A stretch of DNA of 64,000 bases from Photobacterium sanctipauli (GCF_003026495.1 NZ_PYMA01000018.1:1-64000); one strand, 5' to 3'; counted from the first letter of the stretch, positions 27,056-35,306 are shown. Notes: a model not told the origin generated them from the sequence alone. Numbers and translations: made by a program.

Positions 27056-27740
27056 AATAATCAAAAACATCAATGCTCTCGCCGTAGATATTTTGCAGGC
27101 CAGAGATTTTGGTTTGTCGGCAGTAGAGTTTGTAGAAGTAACCCGCTAAACCCATTGCGTGAGTGGCGCCGGTAATGCTTCCGCTGATCCGTTTATCGTC
27201 TTCGTTGATATAGCCGATGTGGTATTGGCAGTCTTTTTCGCCGTGGTTGTAGAAGGTGACTTTTATTGATTGCCAATCATATTCGGGATGTTTGATAGTC
27301 ATATAAATAGCGGTATCTCGTTCATCCCAATCTATATTTATTTCACCACCATTCTCTTGGGCCGATTCTTCCCAACAGCTTCGAATTTCATCCAGCATGT
27401 TGTGTGCGTCCAGTTCTTCAGGAACCGGGCTAAGCTCAGCTTTGAGTAATTCATCCAGTAGGGTAGCGGCGTGTTTATCTAATGCCTGGCCGTATTTTTC
27501 CTGCACCAACTGGGCTACGAAGTGGTTGTACTCTGGAAACGAAACTTTGTTGAGTGAAGTACCTATAGACGCTTCAATTGTCTCGGTAAGTGATTTGCCA
27601 AAGTCACTATACCTGCGAAGAGCAGCATTAACGGTATCTTGCATCAGCTTTTCTAGCTGATCTTCGATCATTTTCTCGATGGATCCGTCATCGATCATGT
27701 TGGCAAGCTTGGTTGTGACGATTTGATTGAGTTCTTTCAT
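27054..27740 (-). CDS. Phage early protein, first gene of the left operon
   Basis: About 228 residues. The N-terminal half is helical (MKELNQIVTTKLANMIDDGS...) and the C-terminal half beta-rich (IDWDERDTAIYMTIKHPEYDWQ...). The ATG at 27740 has AAGGA 6 bases upstream; the ATG at 27746 is too close. It starts 39 bases from the left operators, so it is the first gene repressed there. No family recognised. Confidence 0.65.
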   Translation of the reverse strand: MKELNQIVTTKLANMIDDGSIEKMIEDQLEKLMQDTVNAALRRYSDFGKSLTETIEASIGTSLNKVSFPEYNHFVAQLVQEKYGQALDKHAATLLDELLKAELSPVPEELDAHNMLDEIRSCWEESAQENGGEINIDWDERDTAIYMTIKHPEYDWQSIKVTFYNHGEKDCQYHIGYINEDDKRISGSITGATHAMGLAGYFYKLYCRQTKISGLQNIYGESIDVFDY

Positions 27741-27778
27741 GGTCATTCCTTAGATAACTTTACATCTGATTCTTAATT

Positions 27779-27832
27779 AATCTTAGCTATCTAAGATTTG
27801 TTGTCAATGATGATTTTTAGTTTTCTAAGATT
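27779..27832. promoter_or_regulatory. Left operators (OL-like) of the repressor
   Basis: Two sites: AATCTTAG-CTAT-CTAAGATT (27779-27798, perfect 8-bp arms) and ATTTTTAG-TTTT-CTAAGATT (27813-27832, two mismatches in one arm). They match the right-hand operators near cro and lie in front of the leftward operon. Confidence 0.8.
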
Positions 27833-27843
27833 GATGGGGTAAA

Positions 27844-27870
27844 AAAAACCGCATAAGCGGCTTTTTCTTG
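27844..27870 (-). terminator. Terminator of the repressor gene
   Basis: ACCGC-ATAA-GCGGCT stem with A run on one side and T run on the other, 16 bases after the repressor stop. It works on the minus strand and perhaps both. Confidence 0.75.
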
Positions 27871-27885
27871 AAACATAGAAAGGGA

Positions 27886-28524
27886 TTAGCTGAAGGATCT
27901 ACCTGAGAAAACAACGACACCAACAATAGTGCAGTTACCATTAACGGGAATGATTTGTTCCGGCCAATTTGGGTTTGCAGGCTTTAAGAATTTCTGGCCA
28001 CCCTCGATGATGAGTTGTTTAAATGTTGCTTCATTTTTATCATCTAGACGAGCAACAATGTAAGAGCCATGCCTCCACTCAACTTGAGGATCAACAAATA
28101 TGAGATCACCATCTCGAAAAACGGGTTCCATGCTTACACCTTGAACTTTAAGTACAAAGCTGTCTTCGCTGCATTTCACAGGGCATGGGTAACGAGTGGC
28201 TTCTGAAATACTAATTTCTTCGATAGTACTCCAAGCACCAGCTTGCACCCAACTAATCAAAGGAAAGTAGCCTTTAATGTCGGGACCATAAGTTACGTTA
28301 GAGCTCGTTGTCTTTTTAGATGGCTTCTGTTCACCAAATAAAAGCCAATCAGGTTCGCAATCTAATACCCGAGCTAAAGCAATAAGCTTTTCGCCCCTGG
28401 GTTTTGTCATGCCGTTTACCCATTGGCTGACCCCACCACTGGAGACTCCAGTAGCCTTGCTAATATCTACGCCTTTTAGCCCTAGGGCCTGCATGCGTTC
28501 TTTGATGCGATCTGAAATATCCAT
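27886..28524 (-). CDS. CI-type prophage repressor (HTH + S24 peptidase)
   Basis: A 212-residue protein. The N-terminal HTH (LKGVDISKATGVSSGGVSQW) is followed by a linker and the S24/LexA-like domain. Autocleavage residues are visible: Ala-Gly in SWVQAGAWS (about 91-98), Ser in GVSMEPVF and Lys in EATFKQL. RecA-stimulated self-cleavage is therefore likely, making the prophage SOS-inducible. Operators lie on both sides of the gene. Divergent from the Cro-like gene. Confidence 0.93.
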   Translation of the reverse strand: MDISDRIKERMQALGLKGVDISKATGVSSGGVSQWVNGMTKPRGEKLIALARVLDCEPDWLLFGEQKPSKKTTSSNVTYGPDIKGYFPLISWVQAGAWSTIEEISISEATRYPCPVKCSEDSFVLKVQGVSMEPVFRDGDLIFVDPQVEWRHGSYIVARLDDKNEATFKQLIIEGGQKFLKPANPNWPEQIIPVNGNCTIVGVVVFSGRSFS

Positions 28525-28590
28525 AATTTAAGTATTCTAAACCTTGACGGCATTAGTTTCCTAAGCTTAGAATCTTAGTTTTCTAAGATT
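28525..28590. promoter_or_regulatory. Right operators (OR1-OR3-like)
   Basis: Three sites of the same 20-bp form: 28571-28590 (perfect AATCTTAG-TTTT-CTAAGATT), 28549-28568 (right arm 7/8, left arm weaker) and 28525-28544 (6/8 and 5/8). Centres are 22 and 24 bp apart, the lambda arrangement. Confidence 0.75.
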
Positions 28591-28599
28591 TGGTGGTTT

Positions 28600-28785
28600 A
28601 TGCTTAAGTCCGATGTAATCAAGTATTTTAAAAAACGAATCAATATTGCTGAAGCTCTTGGTATATCACCGGGTTCAATATCCCAGTGGAGTGATGTAAT
28701 TCCAGAAAAACAGGCACTTAAACTTGAGTACTTAACTAATGGGAGGCTCAAGTATGACAGCAGCCTATATAGAAAAGTAGCCTAG
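28600..28785 (+). CDS. Cro-like repressor
   Basis: A 61-residue protein with a Cro/YdaS-type HTH (IKYFKKRINIAEALGISPGS...SQWSDVIPEKQALKLEYLT). It starts 10 bases from the strongest right operator and is divergent from the CI gene. Expected to repress the CI promoter during lytic growth. Confidence 0.88.
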   Translation: MLKSDVIKYFKKRINIAEALGISPGSISQWSDVIPEKQALKLEYLTNGRLKYDSSLYRKVA

Positions 28786-28850
28786 TAATTATAGGGTAAT
28801 CAGACGATTAACGGTGATTACAAACAATCAACCAACGTAAGGAAACAACA

Positions 28851-29396
28851 ATGGTAAGTCTAAAAAGCGTTATGCGTAACGCGATAGAAAGTTGGCGGTG
28901 TGAAGTCACCAAGGAGTTCATCGCCAATAAAGTCGCTCGCAATTATTACAAGCTGAATCTGCATCATGAACCGGATGCCCCAAGAAAGCGGATCCTGAAA
29001 GTACCTGGTGCCGATGATGCCAACAACTCACAAAACTTCTGGCGCTACAACGAGCGGGTATCGGCTGAGGCCAAAGCCAATATCATGGATCTGCTTCCGG
29101 CTATCTTACTCGCCATGCCCAAGCAACGGGCTTGTGATGCACTCAATATCTTCCTCAATCCACTGGGCTTTTCGGTGGCATCAATAGGGGAGAGTGACTG
29201 CAGTTCTGGCCGCGATCGCTTGCTGGCTCACTTCAACAAAGAATCATCAGAAGCACTGACCACGCTACTGATGCTGCCCGAGAACGCCTCGCTGGACCAA
29301 CTCCGTACCGCTTACAAAGAAGTGCAGGAGAGTGAGGGTTCTCACAAACCACTACTGGGATACCTAGAGAACTTGATGGCTAACAAAGCCGCGTAA
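28851..29396 (+). CDS. Phage regulatory protein in the CII position
   Basis: A 181-residue protein (MVSLKSVMRNAIESWRCEVTKEF...) preceded by AAGGAAAC. Its place after cro and before the replication genes and its size resemble CII/YdaT-type early regulators. The sequence alone does not prove it. Codons 5-10 contain an 18-bp palindromic sequence repeated at 58484-58501. Confidence 0.5.
   Translation: MVSLKSVMRNAIESWRCEVTKEFIANKVARNYYKLNLHHEPDAPRKRILKVPGADDANNSQNFWRYNERVSAEAKANIMDLLPAILLAMPKQRACDALNIFLNPLGFSVASIGESDCSSGRDRLLAHFNKESSEALTTLLMLPENASLDQLRTAYKEVQESEGSHKPLLGYLENLMANKAA
28865..28882. repeat. 18-bp palindromic element, copy 1
   Basis: AAGCGTTATGCGTAACGC, with 6-bp arms GCGTTA/TAACGC. 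Identical to 58484-58501, nearly 30 kb away at the other end of the prophage. Confidence 0.8.
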
Positions 29397-29408
29397 GGAT
29401 TTCGTGCA

Positions 29409-29540
29409 ATGAGTCTTTATCTAATTCTGAATCAGGGCCATTCGGTATGGATGGCCAGTAACGGCAGGCGCAAGTTTGAAGTCTCACCTGTTGAAGCCCA
29501 TTGGATTTTCCAACAGATGAGAGCAGGTCTGGCGTTATGA
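29409..29540 (+). CDS. 43-residue phage protein coupled to the replication gene
   Basis: It encodes MSLYLILNQGHSVWMASNGR... and ends LQQ-like MRAGLAL. It is preceded by AAGGATTT and its stop overlaps the ATG of the replication gene (ATGA), the same coupling seen along this operon. Unknown function. Confidence 0.6.
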   Translation: MSLYLILNQGHSVWMASNGRRKFEVSPVEAHWIFQQMRAGLAL

Positions 29541-30283
29541 GTATCAAAGTAATGACGGCGGTATGGGACGCCGATAACCTCAAAGGCAACGCGAAGCTCA
29601 TCATGCTTTGCCTTGCTGATTTTGCCAACGACGAAGGCTATTGTTGGCCGAGTTTAGAACGGTTGGCGAAGAAGTGTGGGGTATCCCGTTCTACGGTGAA
29701 AGCGCAGATCAAAAGCCTGTGTGAGATGCGGATTATCACTAAAGAATGTCGGGTGAAACCAGCCAAAGAAGGGGCTAAAAACAACGACACCAACATGTAT
29801 TGGATTGATGTTCGTCAGCTGCAAAACAGCGATTCTACCCCAGTCGAAAATCAACCTAGGTCGAATTCTGACCTAGGGCAGATTTCGGCAAAGGGTGGGC
29901 CGGAGGCTGACCCCAAACCATCATTAGATCCATCAGATCTTAAAGATCCCCCTATAGTCCCCCAAGCAAGCAATCTTGATAAACCAACGAGCAAAACACG
30001 CAAGCCATCGAAAACCTTGCTGCCTGCTCAGTTCCACGTATCGGATGAGATGGCGCAGTGGTATGCCCAGCAAAACTTCTCGCTGGATGTGCACGATGCC
30101 ACCAACCAATGGGCCGACGCCATGATTGCCCGAGGTTCGAAGTACACCGACTGGATTGCCGCCTGGCGTAACGGCATGCGCAATGCCAATAAGTGGGCGA
30201 GTGAGCGTCAAAGCAAGCAGGACTCAACGGTTCTGCGCATGGGGGCTAGTAATGGCAACTACGGACCACCGGAGGGTTACTGA
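29537..30283 (+). CDS. Phage replication initiation protein (O-like)
   Basis: A 248-residue protein. The N-terminal winged helix (YCWPSLERLAKKCGVSRSTVK) is like replisome organisers. A polar linker (about 95-155) follows, then a C-terminal domain (FHVSDEMAQWYAQQNFSL...WRNGMRNANKWAS) of the kind that contacts a DnaC/DnaB-type partner. It precedes a DnaC-like gene with a TGATG overlap. The ATG at 29537 is set by coupling with the small upstream gene. The linker region may hold the origin. Confidence 0.8.
   Translation: MSIKVMTAVWDADNLKGNAKLIMLCLADFANDEGYCWPSLERLAKKCGVSRSTVKAQIKSLCEMRIITKECRVKPAKEGAKNNDTNMYWIDVRQLQNSDSTPVENQPRSNSDLGQISAKGGPEADPKPSLDPSDLKDPPIVPQASNLDKPTSKTRKPSKTLLPAQFHVSDEMAQWYAQQNFSLDVHDATNQWADAMIARGSKYTDWIAAWRNGMRNANKWASERQSKQDSTVLRMGASNGNYGPPEGY
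29854..29877. other. Inverted repeat in the replication gene linker (possible origin)
   Basis: CCTAGGTC ... GACCTAGG, 8-bp perfect arms, inside the linker-coding part of the O-like gene. This is the place where lambda carries ori. No iterons were recognised, so this is only a candidate. Confidence 0.3.
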
Positions 30284-31005
30284 TGAACATCATGAATCGA
30301 TTGGCCAAAGCGATGCCAAAACACGTCCAGCCATACACCGCCGAGCAGATGGCCGAAATCCACGAGCGAGAAGCAGAAGCCTTCCGCCAGAAGGTGAATC
30401 AAGAAAACCGTCAGGTGCTGGCAGCGAAAGCGATAGGTCGCTCGGGTATCAAGAAGCGTCATCAGGGCTGTAAGTTTGAAAACTACTTCACCCATTGCTC
30501 AGGCCAACGTGCGGCGTTTGCTGAAGCGCAACGCTTGTTGGATGACTACATCAATCATCGTCCGGGTGGTTTCATTTTTGCGGGAACGTCGGGTACGGGT
30601 AAGAATCACTTGGCCTGCGCTATCGCCAATGGGTTGTTGCAGCTGCGCCGTTCTGTAGTGGTGATCACTGTGGCTGAGTTGATGTTGAAGATCCGCGACT
30701 CTTACCGCAATGAAGCCGAAATCAGCGAGACAGAAATCATCCGCTACCTAAGCGTGGTTGATTTGCTGGTACTCGATGAGCTGGGCATTCAGCACAACAG
30801 CAACAACGAACGGGTAATGATTAATCGTATTATCGACGAGCGATACACGCAGGAACGGCCAACCGGCATCATCACCAACTTGCAGAGTGATGAGCTAGTG
30901 AAAACCCTCGGGCGCGCCGCGGTCGATCGCATTATGGAAGACGGCAAATGGGTGACTTTCAACTGGAGCAGTTACCGGATCAAGAAAGGGAGCAACGCAG
31001 CATGA
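30283..31005 (+). CDS. DnaC-like helicase loader
   Basis: A 240-residue AAA+ ATPase with Walker A GTSGTGKNHLA, Walker B LLVLDELG and the closing NWSSYR of the DnaC family. It loads the host replicative helicase onto phage DNA with the O-like initiator upstream. Stop and start overlap on both sides (TGATG, ATGA). Confidence 0.93.
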   Translation: MNIMNRLAKAMPKHVQPYTAEQMAEIHEREAEAFRQKVNQENRQVLAAKAIGRSGIKKRHQGCKFENYFTHCSGQRAAFAEAQRLLDDYINHRPGGFIFAGTSGTGKNHLACAIANGLLQLRRSVVVITVAELMLKIRDSYRNEAEISETEIIRYLSVVDLLVLDELGIQHNSNNERVMINRIIDERYTQERPTGIITNLQSDELVKTLGRAAVDRIMEDGKWVTFNWSSYRIKKGSNAA

Positions 31006-31316
31006 GATATCAAACACTCGAACAGATTCAATCTGAACTGAAATCAAAGGCGTTTTGTTCTGCTGTACGCCACCTAATGCATCACCGTAAGTTGAAGCAG
31101 GATCAGGCCTTAAAGCTGATTGCCGATCACTGCTGGGTATCTGTCGCTACCGTGAAGAAATGGCAAACCAACGGCATACCCGCTAACCAAGTTGATGCGA
31201 TGTTAGAGCTGCTTAACACCCGTTCACCGTGGGCACGGCATCAGCTAGCCCCGCGTAAGCGCGAAGCCGAAATCTGGATGCGTGTGAATACGCATGGCAT
31301 TGCGAGGGCGGCGTGA
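31002..31316 (+). CDS. Phage protein with HTH-like segment
   Basis: A 104-residue basic protein (MRYQTLEQIQSELKSKAFCS...) with a helix-turn-helix-like stretch (QALKLIADHCWVSVATVKKWQ). The ATG overlaps the DnaC-like stop. It is possibly a small regulator of the middle operon. Not matched to a family. Confidence 0.65.
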   Translation: MRYQTLEQIQSELKSKAFCSAVRHLMHHRKLKQDQALKLIADHCWVSVATVKKWQTNGIPANQVDAMLELLNTRSPWARHQLAPRKREAEIWMRVNTHGIARAA

Positions 31317-31924
31317 TGGCGATTTTGATTAAGAGCACGACTGCCCAAAGTGATAAGAATCGATGGGGTACACAGTGGCCTTGTTTTTGGGATGCCCAAG
31401 CTTTGTATGGTCGCGCGTTTGAGCTGGATGTGGCCGCCGAGCCTGAAACAACGAAGTGTGCCGAGTTCTATGTATCACCGGAATGGTTTGAACGCAGCCG
31501 AGAGCAATGTGCTTTCAGGTTGAACCCGAACGCTACGGTTCGTGGTTTTGATGCTTTGCAATGCGACTGGGCATCGCATTGGTGGTGTAACCCGCCGTTT
31601 GATAAGAAACCTGAGTTTCTAAGCAAGGCGTTGGAGCAAGCCAAGAAAGGCCATTCGGGCATGATGTTGTTGCCGTATGAGCCGTTAACCGGTTGGTGGC
31701 TGGAGTATGTCGAGGGCAAAGCCGCCGCTATTTATGAGCCTGATGGCCGATACAACTTCGTCGAACCTGACGGCGTCACCAAGAAGACAGGCGTTAACTT
31801 CGGGAGTGTGTTTGTGCTGTTCACACCGGGGTATTTTCCTGTCACGCAGCGGATCCGTTTTAAGCGTGGTATTGCGGATGAGCTAACAATCAACTTTCGC
31901 GAAAAAGTGGAGTGTGCCGCATGA
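31316..31924 (+). CDS. Phage DNA N6-adenine methyltransferase (Dam type)
   Basis: A 202-residue protein of the phage N6A-methylase family: QSDKNRWGTQWPCFWDAQALYG, FELDVAAEPETTKCAEFY and the catalytic NPPF in HWWCNPPFDKKPEFL. It methylates adenine in phage DNA, likely protecting it from restriction or marking it. The ATG at 31316 overlaps the previous stop (TGATG). Confidence 0.92.
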   Translation: MAILIKSTTAQSDKNRWGTQWPCFWDAQALYGRAFELDVAAEPETTKCAEFYVSPEWFERSREQCAFRLNPNATVRGFDALQCDWASHWWCNPPFDKKPEFLSKALEQAKKGHSGMMLLPYEPLTGWWLEYVEGKAAAIYEPDGRYNFVEPDGVTKKTGVNFGSVFVLFTPGYFPVTQRIRFKRGIADELTINFREKVECAA

Positions 31925-32250
31925 ACACAAAACAAACTTTTGAACAGCAAGTGGAAGACTTGAAAGCACAGAAGCGACTCCCCCTAGGTGCCGATACCCA
32001 ATTTAATCGAGTCGTGTCTTCTGCGCTGGGCTTGGAATGGTCAACGCTGAGGGATTTAGAGCAGCGGATTCAAACCAAGTTTGATGCCTTTGATACTCAA
32101 CCGGCGATTAGCGCCCGATTGCGAGAGGTGAAGCCAAGCAATACCGGCTTGGTAAAGCAGCGGATGTGCAAGCACGTTAACGGCAAATTGGTTTACTACT
32201 ACCGCCTGGTTCCGGCCAGCATGGTAACAACGCTCGAAGAGGCGGCATAA
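31921..32250 (+). CDS. Small phage protein, unknown
   Basis: A 109-residue protein (MNTKQTFEQQVEDLKAQKRL...) with an ATGA overlap with the methylase gene. The middle is helical and the end is rich in Tyr/Val (VYYYRLVPASMVTTL). No family recognised. Co-transcribed with the Q-like gene four bases downstream. Confidence 0.65.
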   Translation: MNTKQTFEQQVEDLKAQKRLPLGADTQFNRVVSSALGLEWSTLRDLEQRIQTKFDAFDTQPAISARLREVKPSNTGLVKQRMCKHVNGKLVYYYRLVPASMVTTLEEAA

Positions 32251-32254
32251 CATT

Positions 32255-32845
32255 ATGAAAATTGAAAAGTTGCTAGGTAAATTCGGAATGAAGGGGATCA
32301 GCTATGGTCCCCGCACAGGCGGTAAAGCCTTACTGAGCCTTGATGAGCAGTTGGCGATAGTGGGCATTACTTGGAAGGAGTCGCCCATAGGCTTTCATGT
32401 GCTGTTTGTTGAGCTGCTGTCAGACAGAGATTCAGCCAGAGAGCTATACCAGCAAACCTGGCTAGAAGCCGCCAAAGTGATGCAAACATGGCGTGGCGTT
32501 TACCCCAAACAAGCCATCGAGGCCTTGTGCCTAACCGCTATAGCCGAAGCCACTCAACAACTCGGCCAGCTATGCCCCGAGTGCAATGGTGTGGGTAGGG
32601 TAACCAATAAACACCGCGTCACCCGCAAGTGCCCATGCTGCAAAGAAGGTCGCATAGAGTGGACGACAGAAACCCGCTTTGCTGTGTTTTGTCAAACCTT
32701 GCCGATCACCTATACACGCTTCAAGCGGTACTCAACGGTGCTGAACAAGTTGGTGGCGTGGTTAGTAGGGCAGCGAACAGTGGCGGTGTTGGCAGTGCAG
32801 AGCAGGGTGGAGCGGGAAAATGAAGAGGTGAGGGAGGTGGCTTAG
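32255..32845 (+). CDS. Q-like late antitermination protein
   Basis: A 196-residue protein with a DnaJ-like zinc finger (LCPECNGVGRV...KCPCCKEGRIEW) in the middle and a basic C-terminal helical region, the layout of lambdoid Q antiterminators of the 82/HK022 type. Its position before the late genes agrees. It would let polymerase pass the terminators in front of the lysis genes. Confidence 0.75.
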   Translation: MKIEKLLGKFGMKGISYGPRTGGKALLSLDEQLAIVGITWKESPIGFHVLFVELLSDRDSARELYQQTWLEAAKVMQTWRGVYPKQAIEALCLTAIAEATQQLGQLCPECNGVGRVTNKHRVTRKCPCCKEGRIEWTTETRFAVFCQTLPITYTRFKRYSTVLNKLVAWLVGQRTVAVLAVQSRVERENEEVREVA

Positions 32846-32917
32846 AAGCTAAGTCTCAGGAAAAGTGAAATATTTAGAGTACGTTCTAGTAGCATTTGTA
32901 CATATTGTGAAAACATT

Positions 32918-32935
32918 GGCCGAAGCGATTCGGCC
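32918..32935 (-). terminator. Terminator after the Septu operon
   Basis: GGCCGAA-GCGA-TTCGGCC, a perfect 7-bp stem with a tetraloop, 23 bases after the ptuB stop. On the minus strand AATGTTTT follows. Confidence 0.6.
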
Positions 32936-32957
32936 GATGAATTAGAATGTTTTGGTT

Positions 32958-33677
32958 TTAGATTTCCCCAGCAACCCTTATTAAGGGGGAGCCGTTTTGA
33001 TCAAAGCTTTGTCGAGAAGTACCTTTATATGATGCTGCGGATAATAATCGATTCAGCATATCAGCATCCTGATAGAATACAGTCATCCAAACACTCCAGA
33101 AGCCATCACTTTCAGCTGTTTCGATAATTTGTTCTCGCATGTAATCGTTATTACACTTTTGTAGACGATCTTTTGCTCTTTCAGCTTTATCCCAAACGAT
33201 TCTACGCTTATTCCAACGACGGTCACTTGCCTCTTTTTCTATCGATGGTTGCTTGGTCAGCCCTACCAAATTAATTAAACGCTCGACTTTTTCTTTTAAT
33301 GGTGAAATTACTGTGGGTGAAACTCGAACTATTCCGCCCTTTTGGTATTCAATAGCTTTAAATGTATTGTTTTTATCAGGCCAAATATAGTCAGATAGTA
33401 CAATATCTGTACTTCCTTTATTTGAGTTGCAGTTTGTACAGGCAAGAAGGAAGTTATTCCAGTCAAGTAACCTTGACTGAATGACTTGATTTGCTCCTTT
33501 AGGTTTTTTGGGTTGAACATGCTCAACTGCAAGGCTTGCATCTAACTGCATCTCGCAATATGAGCAGTAATCACCTAAGCGCTTTATTAAATCACCTCTG
33601 GAATCTTGGTATTTTGAATAAGCTACGTCGTTACCATTATCATCTTTTGGAATAGTCCCACGCTCTACAGGTCGCAT
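32958..33677 (-). CDS. ptuB: Septu HNH nuclease PtuB
   Basis: A 239-residue HNH endonuclease: CSYCEMQLDASLAVEHVQPK (zinc Cys pair and catalytic His) and LLACTNCNSNKGS (second Cys pair and His/Asn side). Paired directly with an AAA ATPase of the PtuA type (TAATG overlap), it forms the two-gene Septu defence system. PtuB is the nuclease that degrades phage or host nucleic acid once the complex is triggered. Opposite in strand to all flanking phage genes. Confidence 0.85.
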   Translation of the reverse strand: MRPVERGTIPKDDNGNDVAYSKYQDSRGDLIKRLGDYCSYCEMQLDASLAVEHVQPKKPKGANQVIQSRLLDWNNFLLACTNCNSNKGSTDIVLSDYIWPDKNNTFKAIEYQKGGIVRVSPTVISPLKEKVERLINLVGLTKQPSIEKEASDRRWNKRRIVWDKAERAKDRLQKCNNDYMREQIIETAESDGFWSVWMTVFYQDADMLNRLLSAASYKGTSRQSFDQNGSPLIRVAGEI

Positions 33678-35092
33678 TACTCTTCATCCTTGACTTTAGA
33701 CTTCCCTAGACCGGCAGCGAGCCTTTCCATTTCTAAAAAAGCATAATAAGCTATATCACCACTGTCACTAAAAGGTGCGCTAAGTTCATCAAGTTTCTGT
33801 TTTAAAATATTTTTTTCTTCTTCTGTGGCATTTTCGCTTTCTTCAAGAACTTGATAATATCTTTTGGCGACCTCGTACATCCGTTCAAGTCGAGCACTCC
33901 GTGAGGGTATGTTTACTCCCATGACCTCCTCAACGATGTCTTCAATGCTACGTTCACTATAACTTTTTGAAGGTGATGGCTGAGCTGTTTGAGCGATGTT
34001 ATTACTAGCGTCATCATTAAACTCAAATTCTGGAGCTAGGTTCTCTCCTGAATTTAAATCTATTACCTCACCTCTTTGTAATGATTGAATGATGAACGGT
34101 GAATGAGTAGAAACTATAAATTGAACTTTTGGAAAAGCACTTCTTAAAGAGTTAACAATTTCACGCTGCCACTTTGGATGTAAGTGCAGATCAATTTCAT
34201 CAATTAATACAATTCCTGGTGTTAAAGTTGCAGCTTGGTTACCTAGTTGTGGGTTTAGTCTAGCTGCCCGGTGTGCGATATCTGCAACAATTGCTAACAT
34301 GTTACGATAACCATCACTTAAATTATCGAAGCTATATAAAGTGCCATCGGAAAATTCAACCATCAGTTCTTGAAGTTCAAGATCAAAGTAAAAATTTTCA
34401 CAGTTTGGTATGCATGTTTTTACGGCTGTACGAACAGCTTCTAGCACATCGAACTTTTTATTTTTTTGAACACCGGCTTGTTCTAATCGACTAAACCATT
34501 TAAAAAACAAACGATGATTCGATGCTGGGTCTAAGCAGTCACGATAGCCAACGGTACGAGAGTCTGGCTTTGAAAGTTTGATGTCCTGCTTTTTATGCCA
34601 AAGACGACCAGTACCATAATATGAAATAATAGGTAGAAGAACTTCTTCTCCGTTCTCAACCTTAATACGTGCTTCTCTACCTGCTTTAGCAATTTTTTTT
34701 GCATTAATTCTTGTTGTTTTTCCTTCTTCTGAGGTTAATTCTCTAGACCAAAGGAATGGTTTACTTAAGGTTGTGTCATTAGGAGCGACTTCTGATAAAG
34801 TACCGATACAAGACAATTGAATACCATCAGTCCACTGGGGTTCTAAGCTAACAATTTGACCTGTTTTGATTTGAGCAATGCGAACTTCATCTTTACGAAT
34901 ATGTCGTGCTGCTTGCGGAACTTTGAAATCAAGTAAGTAACTACCCATCATAATGGATAACGCGTTTAAGATAGCAGATTTACCTGTTGCGTTATCACCA
35001 ATAAGTACTGTTACATTGGATTTCGTATTAAAGCAAAAACGCGTATCAACAAATTTTCTGAAGTTTTTTAGGCGTAGCTCGTGAATTTTCAT
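33677..35092 (-). CDS. ptuA: Septu ATPase PtuA
   Basis: A 471-residue ABC/SMC-like ATPase: MKIHELRLKNFRKF start, Walker A IGDNATGKS (31-39), signature region NLSDGYRNMLAI, Walker B IVLIDEIDLHLHP (about 295-305) and the H-loop STHSPF. It forms the sensor/ATPase part of Septu with PtuB. A minus-strand promoter (TCCCAA/ATTTTA read in reverse as TTGGGA-N17-TAAAAT, 35138-35166) puts the transcript start near 35131. This favours the ATG at 35092 over 35125. Confidence 0.85.
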   Translation of the reverse strand: MKIHELRLKNFRKFVDTRFCFNTKSNVTVLIGDNATGKSAILNALSIMMGSYLLDFKVPQAARHIRKDEVRIAQIKTGQIVSLEPQWTDGIQLSCIGTLSEVAPNDTTLSKPFLWSRELTSEEGKTTRINAKKIAKAGREARIKVENGEEVLLPIISYYGTGRLWHKKQDIKLSKPDSRTVGYRDCLDPASNHRLFFKWFSRLEQAGVQKNKKFDVLEAVRTAVKTCIPNCENFYFDLELQELMVEFSDGTLYSFDNLSDGYRNMLAIVADIAHRAARLNPQLGNQAATLTPGIVLIDEIDLHLHPKWQREIVNSLRSAFPKVQFIVSTHSPFIIQSLQRGEVIDLNSGENLAPEFEFNDDASNNIAQTAQPSPSKSYSERSIEDIVEEVMGVNIPSRSARLERMYEVAKRYYQVLEESENATEEEKNILKQKLDELSAPFSDSGDIAYYAFLEMERLAAGLGKSKVKDEE

Positions 35093-35192
35093 GATATCAC
35101 TCGTTGTTTGACCATAAAGCGTCATTTATTGAACCAGATTTTAGCGCTTTTTTATTGGTTTCCCAACAAAATCTATCAATAAATCAATCGTT

Positions 35193-35232
35193 ACAAAACT
35201 CAAGTGCAATAAAGTGTGAGTTTTGTTTTTTA
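35193..35232 (+). terminator. Terminator on the late strand upstream of the lysis promoter
   Basis: ACAAAACTCA ... TGAGTTTTGT, a perfect 10-bp stem followed by TTTTT. Confidence 0.75.
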
Positions 35233-35306
35233 ATATGAAAAAGGTTATGTTTCTTATGCTTGGGGGGATTGCATGCTTTTAATCACAATTATCTATAAGA
35301 TGACCG

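Noticed and set aside
26924-27175. Rightward open frame across the candidate small RNA
   Set aside because: It runs antisense into a likely gene and contains the terminator hairpin. No ribosome site.
28525-28590. Right operator region considered as a CRISPR-like repeat array
   Set aside because: Repeats are short palindromes without spacers of constant length. They match the left operators and are repressor sites.
29933-30473. Several overlapping frames in the replication genes on both strands
   Set aside because: They are shadows of the O-like and DnaC-like genes, which have clear domains and coupled starts.
33677-35092. PtuA considered as part of a retron or OLD-type nuclease
   Set aside because: No reverse transcriptase or TOPRIM domain is visible. 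The adjacent HNH gene fits Septu.
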